Positions 33,199 to 41,748 of a DNA stretch of 64,000 bases are shown here, piece by piece. This stretch comes from Halobacteria archaeon HArc-gm2. GTDB lineage: Archaea > Halobacteriota > Halobacteria > Halobacteriales > Haloarculaceae. Position 1 is the stretch's first letter. Each line of letters begins with the position of its first letter. The notes under the pieces were generated by a model. The model saw only the letters and a list, made by a program, of their open reading frames with translations. It did no database searches and had not been told where the DNA came from. The position numbers were made by a program, and so were the translations under genes. The stretch spans positions 248,001-312,000 of the forward strand of contig JAOPKE010000002.1 in the NCBI GenBank assembly GCA_025517465.1, written 5' to 3'.

Positions 33199-34047
33199 AT
33201 GGAGAGCACAGACGCTACGATGCCGGCGAGTGCCCACGTTGGCCACGTCGGACTGACCGTGAACGACCTCGACGCAGCGGTCCGGTTCTACGCCGACGTG
33301 GTCGGCCTCCGGGTCCAGTCCCGCGAGGACGACCGGGCCACGCTGGGGGCGGACGGCGACCCGCTCGTCGTCCTTCGCGCCGACCCAGACGCTCCGGAGC
33401 GCGGCCGCGGGGAGGCGGGCCTCTTTCACACCGCGTTCCGCCTGCCCACGCGCGCCGCCCTGGGGGACGCACTGGACCGGGTGCAGGAACGGTGGCAGTT
33501 GTCGGGGGCGTCGGACCACCTCGTGAGCGAGGCGCTGTACCTCTCCGATCCGGCGGGCAACGGCGTCGAGATATACTGGGACCGCCCGCGCGAGGAGTGG
33601 CCAGTCACCGACGACGGTCACGTCGGGATGGACACGCTGCCACTCGATCTCGACGACCTGCGGGCGGCAGCGGCCGGTGGCGACGCCGCGCCGGACGGAA
33701 CCGACGTCGGGCACGTCCACCTGGAGGTGACGGACCTGGCCGCCGCCCGGGAGTTCTACGTGGACCGCCTCGGACTCGACGTTCGCCAGCGGTTCGGCGA
33801 TTCCGCGCTGTTCGTCGCCGCGGGCGAATATCACCATCACGTCGGGCTGAACACCTGGAACGGCCGGTCTGAACCGGCGTCGGCCGGCACACGGGGGCTC
33901 GACTGGTTCGAACTCGTCGTGCCGGACGACGAGGCGTTCGAGGAGGTCCGGTCTCGGCTCGACAGCGGTGGAGCGTCCCTCGAGTCGACCGACGACGGCC
34001 TGGCAGTCTCTGACCCCGACGACATCGGGGTTCGACTCCGTCGGTAG
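33199..34047 (+). CDS. VOC-family dioxygenase/glyoxalase-like protein (CatE-like)
   Basis: 282 residues, two vicinal-oxygen-chelate repeats (about 12-130 and 165-282). HVGHVGLTVNDLDAAVRFYADVVGL and VGHVHLEVTDLAAAREFYVDRLGL open each repeat. LYLSDPAGNGVEIYWDRPREEW ends the first, and EYHHHVGLNTW with WFELVVPDD supplies the other metal ligands. This is the CatE/YfiE layout of extradiol-dioxygenase-like enzymes. The substrate is unknown. It lies just beyond the glycan block and has no clear link to it. Confidence 0.85.
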   Translation: MESTDATMPASAHVGHVGLTVNDLDAAVRFYADVVGLRVQSREDDRATLGADGDPLVVLRADPDAPERGRGEAGLFHTAFRLPTRAALGDALDRVQERWQLSGASDHLVSEALYLSDPAGNGVEIYWDRPREEWPVTDDGHVGMDTLPLDLDDLRAAAAGGDAAPDGTDVGHVHLEVTDLAAAREFYVDRLGLDVRQRFGDSALFVAAGEYHHHVGLNTWNGRSEPASAGTRGLDWFELVVPDDEAFEEVRSRLDSGGASLESTDDGLAVSDPDDIGVRLRR

Positions 34048-34338
34048 TCCTGAACGTCAGTAGCGCCGATACCCGGGCTTCGAGAGCCAGTTTCGACCGC
34101 CGAATCGCCGCGAAACCCCGGGGGTGGTCGCCCCCACGGCCGTAATTTCCAGCCGCAATTTTCCGAATCGACCGATTTCGGGAGCGACAGCGCTTCGTTC
34201 GCCGGTTTGAGAACAGTCGGTAGCGTTCTGATCAGTGCTGATTTCCTATAGCGTTATATAGTTTATAAGTAGTGACAGATCCGCCCCAGTCGTGGCGGTC
34301 GCTATTCGCTGATCACCAGCATTCGAGGAAAGGCGGCC

Positions 34339-35247
34339 TCAGCTACGGTGGTCGTCCAGCGCGTCGAAGCCATCGTCGGCGATGGCGGCGGCCAGGCCGG
34401 GGACGTCGACCTCGTCGACGAACTGGGGGTATTTCCGGCGGAAGTAGCCGACGACGTTCGTCACGTCGCGTTCCAGGAGTTCACGGGCGTTCTCGTGGTC
34501 CGTGGGCACGGCCTGGGGCCAGTCGAAGACGGTGACGCCCTCGCTGGAAACGAAGACGTTGTACTCGCTCATGTCCGCGTGGACGAACCCCTCGGCGTAG
34601 GCCGTCTGCATCTCGTCGAGGACGAGTTCGAGGACGGGGACCACCTGCACGTCTTCGAGTTTCGTCCGCGCGAGTTCGACGCCCTCGATCTTCTCCATCA
34701 CGATGGCGTGGCGGTTCTGGTCTATGGGCTGGGGGACGCTGACGTCGGGGTACAGCGTCTCCAGGGCCTCGTACTCCCGCTCGGCGGCCTTGCGGGCGGT
34801 GTACTGCCAGGAGACGTGGTCGCGGTCGGACGTGTACTCGCGTTCCTTCTGGACCTCGCGGAAGTTGGTGTACCCCTCGCGGTGGAACTTCAGCGCGAGT
34901 GGCTTGTACGAGCGCACCTCGTAGACGTCGCTCTCCTTGCCGACGCCCAGCGGCGCGCCGAACCCTTCTATCGTCCCGCGTTCGACCAGCGTGTGCAGCG
35001 CCAGGGCGTCGTACCCCTCGAACGTGAGTTTGAATCCCTCGTACTGGATGGTCTTGCGTTCGAGGAAGCCCCGGTCCTCACAGCGGTCCAGCCGGTAGTC
35101 GACGTTCTCGGCGGTGAGCCGGGAGAACTTCGGAATCTTCTCGCGGTCGACGTACTCCGAAAAGCGCATCCCCTGCTCGACGCCCGAGAGGAGGTGGAAG
35201 TCCTCCGCCTCGAGGTCCGCCATCTCGCTGGCGACGTTCTGGACCAT
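34339..35247 (-). CDS. rio2: Serine/threonine protein kinase RIO2
   Basis: 302 residues. An N-terminal winged helix (about 1-90) precedes the RIO kinase domain. Nucleotide-binding loop GVGKESDVYEV (101-111), catalytic FVHADMSEYN with Asp225 and Asn230, metal-binding Asp242 in FDWPQAV. RIO2 kinases are needed for late maturation of the small ribosomal subunit. Length and start suit the archaeal family. A T-rich box (TCCTTTTAGG on the minus strand) about 27 bp upstream supports the ATG at 35247. Confidence 0.95.
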   Translation of the reverse strand: MVQNVASEMADLEAEDFHLLSGVEQGMRFSEYVDREKIPKFSRLTAENVDYRLDRCEDRGFLERKTIQYEGFKLTFEGYDALALHTLVERGTIEGFGAPLGVGKESDVYEVRSYKPLALKFHREGYTNFREVQKEREYTSDRDHVSWQYTARKAAEREYEALETLYPDVSVPQPIDQNRHAIVMEKIEGVELARTKLEDVQVVPVLELVLDEMQTAYAEGFVHADMSEYNVFVSSEGVTVFDWPQAVPTDHENARELLERDVTNVVGYFRRKYPQFVDEVDVPGLAAAIADDGFDALDDHRS

Positions 35248-35333
35248 CGACCGGCCGTAGACGCCGGACTCCTAAAAGGACAGCGCGTTGCCGCCGGAGG
35301 GTGATTCAAGGGGCCGGGTCGCCAATTTCATCT

Positions 35334-35708
35334 GTGACAGACCCAGACGACGGGACGGGTGACCTGCCCGGGGAACCGGGCGGACCGACCCGCTCGCCGG
35401 CGACAGACGACCTCACCGTCTCCTGCGAGCGGTGCGACCGCGAGTGGGACCTCTCGGACGAGCTCCAGGCCGTCGGCAACCAGGCCTTCGAGCAGTTCGC
35501 ACTGGACCACCGCCGCCACACCGGTCACTTTCCCGATAGCGTCGAGACCTGGCGAGCGAGTTGTCGTAACTGCCCGGAGGAGGCCGAGCGCCTCGACGAG
35601 GGCGCAGTCCACCGCTGGGCCGAGACGCACGCCCGTCACACGAGACACGACGTCGAGATCAGGCACGCGACGGCCGAGGAAGTCTCAGTCGTCGAGGGCG
35701 GAGCGTAG
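35334..35708 (+). CDS. Small zinc-ribbon-like haloarchaeal protein
   Basis: 124 residues from a GTG start at 35334 (MTDPDDGTGDLPG); an in-frame GTG at 35301 is possible but overlaps the likely rio2 promoter. The two Cys pairs CERCDREWD and CRNCPEEA are separated by a His-rich helix (LDHRRHTGHFPDS), suggesting one zinc site. The C-terminal part (HRWAETHARHTRHDVEI) is helical. I do not recognise a named family. Divergent from rio2 across 86 bp. Confidence 0.6.
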   Translation: MTDPDDGTGDLPGEPGGPTRSPATDDLTVSCERCDREWDLSDELQAVGNQAFEQFALDHRRHTGHFPDSVETWRASCRNCPEEAERLDEGAVHRWAETHARHTRHDVEIRHATAEEVSVVEGGA

Positions 35709-35725
35709 GCGTCGCGGCGCTCCGC

Positions 35726-36205
35726 TCAGAGCCCCTCGAACGAGGAGATTCGCTCGCGCCAGCTGTCCGGAAGCGGTCGCGACGCGCCCGCCGCGCGGTC
35801 GTAGGCGACCATCGTCGTCGTCCCCTCCGCGGCGACGTCGCCGTCCGAGCGGACCTCGTACTCGATGGGGAAACTCGAGCCACCCAGCCGCGGGACGCGG
35901 ACGCTCACCGTTACGGCCTCGACCAGGCCGACGGAGTGGCGGTACTGGATGTCCAGGCTGGCGACGACGATGCCGACGTCGTCGCCCTCGGCCGACTCGG
36001 CGGCCAGCGACCGGGCCTCGTCGCCCAGCACCGCGTCGAGGTAGTCGATCCGCGCCTCCTCCAGGTAGGTCGCGTAGGTCGCGTTGTTGACGTGCCCGTA
36101 GGTGTCGACGTCGGAGTAGCGGACGTCGACCGTCGTCTCGAACGAGAACACCCCCGTCGTCCCGTCATCGGCGTCGGGGCCGCCGGCCTCGCGCTCGTCG
36201 CTCAC
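35726..36205 (-). CDS. Acyl-CoA thioesterase (hotdog fold, 4HBT-like)
   Basis: 159 residues. After a disordered N terminus, VDVRYSDVDTYGHVNNATYATYLEEARIDYL is the classic 4-hydroxybenzoyl-CoA-thioesterase-type helix with its catalytic Asp. It is followed by strands DIQYRHSVGLVEAVTVSVRV and YEVRSDGDVAAEGTTTMVAYD. It would hydrolyse an acyl-CoA whose identity is unknown. The GTG start at 36205 overlaps the msrA stop (GTGA), showing translational coupling in a two-gene operon. Confidence 0.85.
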   Translation of the reverse strand: MSDEREAGGPDADDGTTGVFSFETTVDVRYSDVDTYGHVNNATYATYLEEARIDYLDAVLGDEARSLAAESAEGDDVGIVVASLDIQYRHSVGLVEAVTVSVRVPRLGGSSFPIEYEVRSDGDVAAEGTTTMVAYDRAAGASRPLPDSWRERISSFEGL

Positions 36206-36735
36206 GCCGCCATCAGCTCCTGGAACTGCTTGCGGACCTTCTCGACCTTGGGGGCGGCGTTGACGGAACAGTAGGCGTCGTTCGGGTTCTTCTCGAAGTA
36301 GTCCTGGTGGTACTCCTCGGCCTCGTAGAACGTCTCCAGCGGCGCAATCTCGGTGACGATGTCGTCGTCGTACCCCGACTGGATGTCGTCGACGAACGCC
36401 TCGACGGCCTCGCGCTGGGCCTCGTCGTGGTAGAAGACGGCCGAGCGGTACTGACTCCCCACGTCCGGGCCCTCTCGGTCCTTCGTCGTGGGGTCGTGCG
36501 TCGAGAAGAACACCGTCAGCACGTCCTCGTAGGAGAGCACGTCCGGGTCGTACTCGACCTGTACGCACTCGGCGTGACCCGTCTCACCGCGACAGACGGC
36601 CTCGTAGCTCGGATCCTCGACGTGCCCGCCAGCGTACCCCGAGGTGACTCGCTCGACGCCCGCGAGTTGCTTGAACACGGCCTCGGTACACCAGAAACAG
36701 CCGCCCGCGACTGTTGCGACCTCTGTGTCGGTCAT
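36202..36735 (-). CDS. msrA: Peptide-methionine (S)-S-oxide reductase MsrA
   Basis: 177 residues. Reduces methionine-S-sulfoxide in oxidised proteins. GGCFWCTE with catalytic Cys13, GYAGGHVEDPSYEAVCRGETGHAECVQVEYDP, and the C-terminal EEYHQDYFEKNPNDAYC are all diagnostic. Cys16 and the later Cys residues may resolve the sulfenic acid. ATG 36735 is preferred to a GTG two codons earlier. It is coupled to the thioesterase gene downstream. Confidence 0.95.
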   Translation of the reverse strand: MTDTEVATVAGGCFWCTEAVFKQLAGVERVTSGYAGGHVEDPSYEAVCRGETGHAECVQVEYDPDVLSYEDVLTVFFSTHDPTTKDREGPDVGSQYRSAVFYHDEAQREAVEAFVDDIQSGYDDDIVTEIAPLETFYEAEEYHQDYFEKNPNDAYCSVNAAPKVEKVRKQFQELMAA

Positions 36736-36902
36736 TACCACCGGTTGGGCGCCTGGCCACTAAACCCTCACTCTCGACGGATCGTTCTTGTTGGTCGTCT
36801 CTCGATTTCGCTGCCTGATCTGATGGATGGTCGGTACAGGTGAGCTACGTATCGATTGGTGGGTGTCGGCGTGAGTGCCGTGAGCATGAATTCAAACTAC
36901 TC

Positions 36903-37105
36903 GAAAGCCCTCGGCACGCTTCGCGGCCGCTCAGCGGGATACCCTCACGTCCGTTCGGGTAGTGCCCGCTGAGCGACTGCCCTTTGGCGCGACCGTGCCT
37001 CGCCCTTTCAGTCCGCCAGGAACTGCATCGCTCGCGCGATGAAACGCGCTCGCGATTAATACCGCCAAACCTCCCCGGTCGCGCCTGGCGGCGCGATACG
37101 CTTCC
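36903..37105 (-). repeat. Structured dispersed repeat, subtype 1 (copy A1)
   Basis: Read on the minus strand: GGAAGCG, a hairpin (TCGCGCC-GCCA-GGCGCGA), CGGGGAGG, AATCGCGAGCG, CGCGCGAGCGATGC, then TGAAAGGGCGAGG (36998-37010), an internal paired region including CGCTCAGCGGG / CCCGCTGAGCG, and the end GCCGAGGGCTTTC (36903-36915). The same blocks recur in order at 47501 and 53378 on the plus strand with changed but still paired stems. No protein is supported on either strand. A non-coding RNA or RNA-like mobile repeat is inferred. Confidence 0.6.
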
Positions 37106-37166
37106 TTATTACTCCACCGTCAGAACGAAGTTCTGAGGAGCATCGCCTCACTACGTTCTGCTCAAC
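37106..37166. other. 61-bp hub between head-to-head repeats
   Basis: Starts with TTATTACTCC, the only AT-rich patch nearby, and holds a small hairpin (CAGAAC-GAA-GTTCTG). If the flanking repeats are transcribed outward, a bidirectional promoter should lie here. Confidence 0.3.
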
Positions 37167-37414
37167 GCAACCGCCCGGCCGGGAGCGCGTCCCCGAGCAG
37201 ACGCGAGGGGCGTGCGACCAGGGGAAGGGCAGGGCTGCGGTGTTGTGCAGTCCTCGGAGGGCTGAAAGGGCGAGGCGGGCTCTGGGAACCCCGGGCCTAC
37301 AAGCACCGCAGCGAAGCGAGGAGCGCAGTAGGTCCGCGGGACCGGAGCCCGCCGAGGGGTTTCTGGTTGTTGGCAGTGCCGGTACCGATTTCAGAGAGCG
37401 CGCCGAGGGCTTTC
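37167..37414 (+). repeat. Structured dispersed repeat, subtype 2 (copy A2) with duplicated tail
   Basis: Plus strand: GCAACCGCCCGGCCGGGAG, GACCAGGGGAAGGGCAGG GCTGCGG, then TGAAAGGGCGAGG, stem GGCGGGCTC / GAGCCCGCC, conserved GGGAACCCCGGG and CGCGGGACCG, and GCCGAGGGGTTTC (37351-37363). A second tail GCGCGCCGAGGGCTTTC follows at 37398-37414. The 5' part differs from subtype 1, while the 3' module is shared. The rest of 37415-37509 shows nothing else. Confidence 0.55.
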
Positions 37415-37509
37415 TGGCTGGTGGCGGTAGCATTTCTTCCATCGAGATCACGACGAACCACCCACTCACTTCACAACTCTACCGAGCAATCACCTCGAAT
37501 CGGTCACGG

Positions 37510-37719
37510 TCAGAACGTCGACGGGTAGCCGGCCGCTTCGACGGCTTCGAGCAGCTCTTTCAACTCCGTCGCCGCGGGGTCGAACCGGATGCCGACGACG
37601 CCGGTGGGCGAGGACGTCGCCACCCACTGGACGCCCGGGAGGTTGATGAGCGCCGACGTCACCGCCCGTTCCGCGTCCCGTGACCGGACGCCGGGGACGT
37701 CGAGCGCGACCTGTTGCAT
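37510..37719 (-). CDS. HMA-like domain protein lacking the metal-binding CxxC
   Basis: 69 residues with the beta-alpha-beta-beta-alpha-beta layout of heavy-metal-associated domains: MQQVALDVPGV...AERAVTSALINLPGVQWV...VGIRFDPAATELKELLEAVEAAGYP. The usual GMxCxxC is replaced by GVRSRDAE, so no Cys remains to bind copper. It may be a degenerate metallochaperone or a repurposed ferredoxin-like fold. It is encoded alone, upstream of the NuoCD gene on the same strand order but beyond a gap. Function not assignable. Confidence 0.7.
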   Translation of the reverse strand: MQQVALDVPGVRSRDAERAVTSALINLPGVQWVATSSPTGVVGIRFDPAATELKELLEAVEAAGYPSTF

Positions 37720-37781
37720 GCGAATAACTACGAAGTTTTCAGCAATAATATTTTGGGGACCACGGGAAGACGGCGTGGTGA

Positions 37782-39437
37782 CTACCTGTCGACTTCACCC
37801 ATGATTGTGTCGAGGCTGCCGATAGTGGCCACCAGGTCGGCGACGAACTCGCCACGGCCCATCACGGGAAGCGCCTGAAGGTTCGAGAACGACGGCCCAC
37901 GGATCTTGAAGCGGGCGGGCGTGTCGGTGCCGTCAGAGCGGATGTAGATGCCGAGTTCGCCCTTCGCCCCCTCGACGGCGCTGTACACTTCCCGGTCCTT
38001 CTCGGGTCGGAGCGTTCTGGGGACGTTCGACTGGAGCGTGCGCTCGTCCTCGGGCCACGATTCGAGGAGGTCGACGCACTGCTCGACGATGCGGGCGGAC
38101 TGCTCGACCTCCCGCATCCGGACGAGCAAGCGGGCGAGGTTGTCACAGCCGTCTTCGGTGACGACGTCCCACTCCAGTTCGTCGTAGTAGCCGTACGGGT
38201 CGTCTCGGCGCAGGTCGTAGTCGACGCCCGACCCGCGGGCGACGGGCCCCGTGCAACCGAACTCTCTCGCCCGTTCCGGCGGCAACAGTCCGGTGTCCAT
38301 CGTTCGTTCCTGCAGGATCTCGTTGTTCGAGAGCAGGTCGTGGTACTCGACGACTTTCTCGGGGAGGCCGTCGACGAACTCGCGAATCTTCTCGAAGAAC
38401 GCCGCGCGCGGTTCGGGGACGTCCCAGGCGACTCCGCCCAGGCGGAAGTAGTTGAACATCAGACGCTGGCCGGTGAGGTCCTCCAGGATATCCTGTATCA
38501 GCTCCCGGTCCCGGAACGCGTACATCCACGTCGCGTTGAACTCGCCGACGACGTCGAGCGCGTACGCGCCCAGAGCCAGGAAGTGCGACAGCATCCGGGA
38601 CAGCTCCGCCGACATCGTCCGGAGCACCTGGGCGTATTCGGGCACCTCGATGTCGGCCAGTCGCTCGGCGGCGCGAGCGTAGGCCCACTCGTTGCACAGC
38701 CCCGCACCGCCCCAGTCCCACCGGTCGGGATAGGGCATGATCTGGTGGCGGTAGGTGCCCTGCTGGCACATCTGCTCCTCGCAGCGGTGGATGTATCCGA
38801 TGTCGGGCTCCACGTCGGCGACCACCTCGCCGTCCAACTCGACGAGGAGGTGGAGTACGCCGTGGGTCGAGGGGTGGTGTGGCCCCATGTTCAGCAGCAT
38901 CGTGTCGGGCCCCACCTGCCGATCTTCCATGATCCGTTCGTGCTCACGGTAGGTCACGATCTGTGGCTGGTCCTGGTCGTAATCGTCGGTCAGCGGGTGA
39001 CCCTGCCACGTCTCCGGCAGGAGGATCCGTCGGAGGTCGGGGTGGTCCTCGAACGTCAGGCCGAACAGGTCGTAGGCCTCTCGCTCGTGCCACTCCGCCG
39101 TCTCGTACACCGGCGCCGCCGACTCGTTCCCGGGGGCCGATTTCGGCGACGGGACGATGACCGACAGCTCGTCGGTCGGGTCGTCGTACGTCTTGAGGTG
39201 GTAGATCGTTTCGAACCGGTCGCCGTACTCCTGGGCCGTGACGCAGGCGCAGTGGTCGTAGCCTGCCTCATTCTTGAGCGCCGTGAGGACGTCCTGGACG
39301 GCGTCGGCCCGGACCACCACCGCCGGCGCGTTGACGTGCTCCTCGTATCCTACTACGGCATCGTCCGGAAGGCTGTCCGGCAAGCCGTCGAAACCGGCCT
39401 CCTCCGTCCTCGTACCCTGTTGCTGCGTGGCTTCCAT
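37782..39437 (-). CDS. nuoCD: Orphan NADH-quinone oxidoreductase subunit C/D fusion (NuoCD-like)
   Basis: 551 residues. Part C about 20-165 (VNAPAVVVRADAVQDVLTAL... EWHEREAYDLFGLTFEDHPDLRRILLPE) is fused to part D about 180-551 (LNMGPHHPSTHGVLH, IGYIHRCEEQMC, RGSGVDYDLRRD, GELGIYIRSDG, and the end SLDTIMGEVDR). Complex I-type respiratory/Fpo-like complexes place CD inside a nuoA-N operon, but here no other subunit gene is adjacent. It is either a relocated sole copy or a paralog. Divergent from the Bat-type regulator, sharing an 86-bp promoter region. Confidence 0.9.
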   Translation of the reverse strand: MEATQQQGTRTEEAGFDGLPDSLPDDAVVGYEEHVNAPAVVVRADAVQDVLTALKNEAGYDHCACVTAQEYGDRFETIYHLKTYDDPTDELSVIVPSPKSAPGNESAAPVYETAEWHEREAYDLFGLTFEDHPDLRRILLPETWQGHPLTDDYDQDQPQIVTYREHERIMEDRQVGPDTMLLNMGPHHPSTHGVLHLLVELDGEVVADVEPDIGYIHRCEEQMCQQGTYRHQIMPYPDRWDWGGAGLCNEWAYARAAERLADIEVPEYAQVLRTMSAELSRMLSHFLALGAYALDVVGEFNATWMYAFRDRELIQDILEDLTGQRLMFNYFRLGGVAWDVPEPRAAFFEKIREFVDGLPEKVVEYHDLLSNNEILQERTMDTGLLPPERAREFGCTGPVARGSGVDYDLRRDDPYGYYDELEWDVVTEDGCDNLARLLVRMREVEQSARIVEQCVDLLESWPEDERTLQSNVPRTLRPEKDREVYSAVEGAKGELGIYIRSDGTDTPARFKIRGPSFSNLQALPVMGRGEFVADLVATIGSLDTIMGEVDR

Positions 39438-39489
39438 CGTCCGAAACTCGGGCCGGAACGCCCCTCGCGTTTCTGCCTCAGCAGTGGGG

Positions 39490-39500
39490 TGGATTTATAC
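39490..39500. promoter_or_regulatory. Shared divergent TATA element
   Basis: GGATTTATACG reads as a TATA box 27 bp before the ATG at 39524 on the plus strand. As CGTATAAATCC on the minus strand it lies about 58 bp before nuoCD. It may serve both genes and so link the regulator to nuoCD expression. Confidence 0.45.
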
Positions 39501-39523
39501 GAGATGGCTGTCAGCAGTCCCGC

Positions 39524-40216
39524 ATGAAGTACGTCCGCCTGGCTCTGGACCAGGACCCCGAGGTCCGCCACCCCATGCACCAGTTCGTCGTCGCACACGA
39601 CGGGTACGAGGTGTCGCGCCTGCTGGAGGTCAGCTACAGTCAGTTCGGCGGCGACGCCGACGCGGGGTTCGGCATCCAGACTGCGCTGTTCCACGTCACC
39701 GGGTCGCCGGTCGAGCCCTACGAGGCCGCACTGCAGAGGACCGAGGAGGTCATCGAGTACGAAATCTCCCACCGTGACGACGAGTCGTTCTACCTCTACG
39801 TTCGCGGCGAGCACACCGACGCCGACGACCGCCTCGTCGAGGCGTTCAGCCAGCAGGGGCTCGTCCTGATGATGCCGGTCGAGTTCCGCGCCGACGGTAC
39901 GATGCGTGCCACCGTCATCGGTCCCGGCGAGACGGTCCAGCGCGCCCTCGACCAACTTCCCTCCGCGTTCGACGTCGACGTCCGCTCTATCGGCGAGTAC
40001 GACGCCCGCTACTTCGCCACTGGCGGCGACCTCACCGACCGCCAGTACGAGGCCGTCGAAGCCGCCGTCGACTGTGGCTACTACGAGGAACCACGTAGCG
40101 GGAGCGTGGCTGACGTGGCGGAGGTGCTGGGGTGTGCCCCCGGGACAGCGGCGGAGCATCTCCGGCGGGCCGAGGCGTCGGTGATGGCCGACGTCGTCTC
40201 CGACCGGCTCTCGTGA
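39524..40216 (+). CDS. Bat-type HTH-10 transcriptional regulator
   Basis: 230 residues. The C-terminal HTH-10 domain (about 165-225) is clear: LTDRQYEAVEAAVDCGYYEEPRSGSVADVAEVLGCAPGTAAEHLRRAEASVM, as in bacterio-opsin activator proteins. The N-terminal 150 residues form the usual Bat-associated effector-like domain (SHRDDESFYLYVRGEHTDADDRL). Leaderless start supported by a TATA box. Its neighbour across a shared promoter is nuoCD, a possible target; this is inference. Confidence 0.88.
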   Translation: MKYVRLALDQDPEVRHPMHQFVVAHDGYEVSRLLEVSYSQFGGDADAGFGIQTALFHVTGSPVEPYEAALQRTEEVIEYEISHRDDESFYLYVRGEHTDADDRLVEAFSQQGLVLMMPVEFRADGTMRATVIGPGETVQRALDQLPSAFDVDVRSIGEYDARYFATGGDLTDRQYEAVEAAVDCGYYEEPRSGSVADVAEVLGCAPGTAAEHLRRAEASVMADVVSDRLS

Positions 40217-40260
40217 CCATCGGCCGCGTTCGCGAGCGGGCCGGGGGATCCGGACAGCCG

Positions 40261-41631
40261 CTACTCTCGTCCGGAACGGACCCGAACTGCCAGAACCGCG
40301 AGCGGGATGGCCGCGAGGACGGAGACGACGGCGCCGGCGCCCATCAGCAGGATCAGGGGCCCGAACGGCCGAGTCGCGACGGGAACCCGGACGACTGCGG
40401 CCAGGAAGAACGCGAACACGGCGCCAATGAATCCGGGGACGACCGTCCAAGCGGTCCGGGTCGAGCGCGGTCCAGCGACCGCGAGCCCGAACGCCGGCGC
40501 GACCGCCACGGGGAGGTGGTATGCGGTCTGTTCGAGCACGGTCCGGGCGGAACTGCCGTGCGCCCAGGCGGTGGGCTCGATGGCCGTGGCGACGACCCCG
40601 GCTCCGAGCGCGGCGACGACGCCCACTTCGAGTGCATCGCGTACCGACTCCAGGCGGTCGGGCCGTCGCCGGTCGACGAGGGCGGTCACGAGATAAATTG
40701 TCGCCAAGCCGCCGTACCACGCTGGCTCGTGAACACGCTGTGCCAGCACGGCCGCGAGGATACCGACGAGGCCGAGCCCGGCAACGACGCCGCCGAGTCG
40801 CCCGGAATCACCGGATCCGGCTCTCCGGACCACCGCGACGCCACCGAGCAGCAGGACTCCGTAGACGGCCGTCGGCGGGAGGACGTACCACTTGACGTTC
40901 TCCACCCAGAGGGGCGCGGTGGCGAGCGCGACTGCGCCGTCGGCGTGGTACTCACTGGTGTCGGGCGGTCCGTACACGAGGTAGACGTTCTGAAAGATGA
41001 ACGAACCCCAGTCCGTCGCCGGCCCGGTCCAGGTGACTCGCCGGCCGTCCACGTCCGGAACGCCCGGTGCGTCGGCAGTGTCGGCGTGAATGGTCTCGTT
41101 CGGTTCGTTGACCAGCTCCGTCCCCGGCGGGCCGACGACGGTGAACCGGTTGGCGTTGAGAAGCCAGCCGCCCCTGACCCCGCCTTTGTGGAGCGTGCCC
41201 GCGACGGTGAGACCGAGTCGTGATTCGCTGGCGTCGCGCTCTCGGAACCGGACCGTGACGTTCCTGTCGTCGACGGAGGCGGTGACAGACGTTCTCGGTA
41301 CTCTCGTTCCGACGGGGGGTTCGTACCCCTCCGTCGCAGCCGCCCGGGCGACGCGGTGGAGCGCGGCGGGTGACTCGGTGAACTGGTCGGCAGCGGACTG
41401 GTCGACGCGATTGGTCACGACCCACGTCGCGGACCCGTTCTCGTGGACGTACACCGTCGCCGTGCTGTGGGTCACGCTGGCTGGCACTCCCTGTTCGCTG
41501 GCGGCGTCTTCGAAGGCGTCCCCGCAGGCGCCACAGACGTTGTCGGGCCCGCTACTCGCCATCGCCGGGCCGGCGACCGCCACCAGAAAGAACGCGACGA
41601 CGAGCAGCGCGCGGCCGGCGACCGGTTTCAT
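40261..41631 (-). CDS. Exported-domain polytopic membrane protein of unknown function
   Basis: 456 residues. N-terminal signal (RALLVVAFFLVAVAGPAMA), then about 220 extracytoplasmic residues beginning with CGACG and containing beta-rich sequence (VYVHENGSATWVVTNRVD, NVTVRFRERDASESRLGLTVAGTL), then roughly seven TM segments (about 245-450). I do not recognise the family. The layout resembles haloarchaeal proteins with a surface sensing or adhesion domain on a membrane bundle. ACATATAGGG on the minus strand (about 27 bp upstream) supports a leaderless ATG at 41631. Confidence 0.7.
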   Translation of the reverse strand: MKPVAGRALLVVAFFLVAVAGPAMASSGPDNVCGACGDAFEDAASEQGVPASVTHSTATVYVHENGSATWVVTNRVDQSAADQFTESPAALHRVARAAATEGYEPPVGTRVPRTSVTASVDDRNVTVRFRERDASESRLGLTVAGTLHKGGVRGGWLLNANRFTVVGPPGTELVNEPNETIHADTADAPGVPDVDGRRVTWTGPATDWGSFIFQNVYLVYGPPDTSEYHADGAVALATAPLWVENVKWYVLPPTAVYGVLLLGGVAVVRRAGSGDSGRLGGVVAGLGLVGILAAVLAQRVHEPAWYGGLATIYLVTALVDRRRPDRLESVRDALEVGVVAALGAGVVATAIEPTAWAHGSSARTVLEQTAYHLPVAVAPAFGLAVAGPRSTRTAWTVVPGFIGAVFAFFLAAVVRVPVATRPFGPLILLMGAGAVVSVLAAIPLAVLAVRVRSGRE

Positions 41632-41748
41632 TGCCCACGTGTGTTCTCGACCGCCCTATATGTCTTCTGACGTGACACGGGGAGGTCGAAATTCCTCACT
41701 TGCGGTCCCCCGTAACCCATTTCCACCGCTCCCGCCAACCCACCCACG

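Noticed and set aside
37056..37683. Overlapping open frames on both strands in the 36.7-37.5 kb gap
   Set aside because: They coincide with the structured repeats, and equivalent frames in the other repeat copies do not encode matching proteins.
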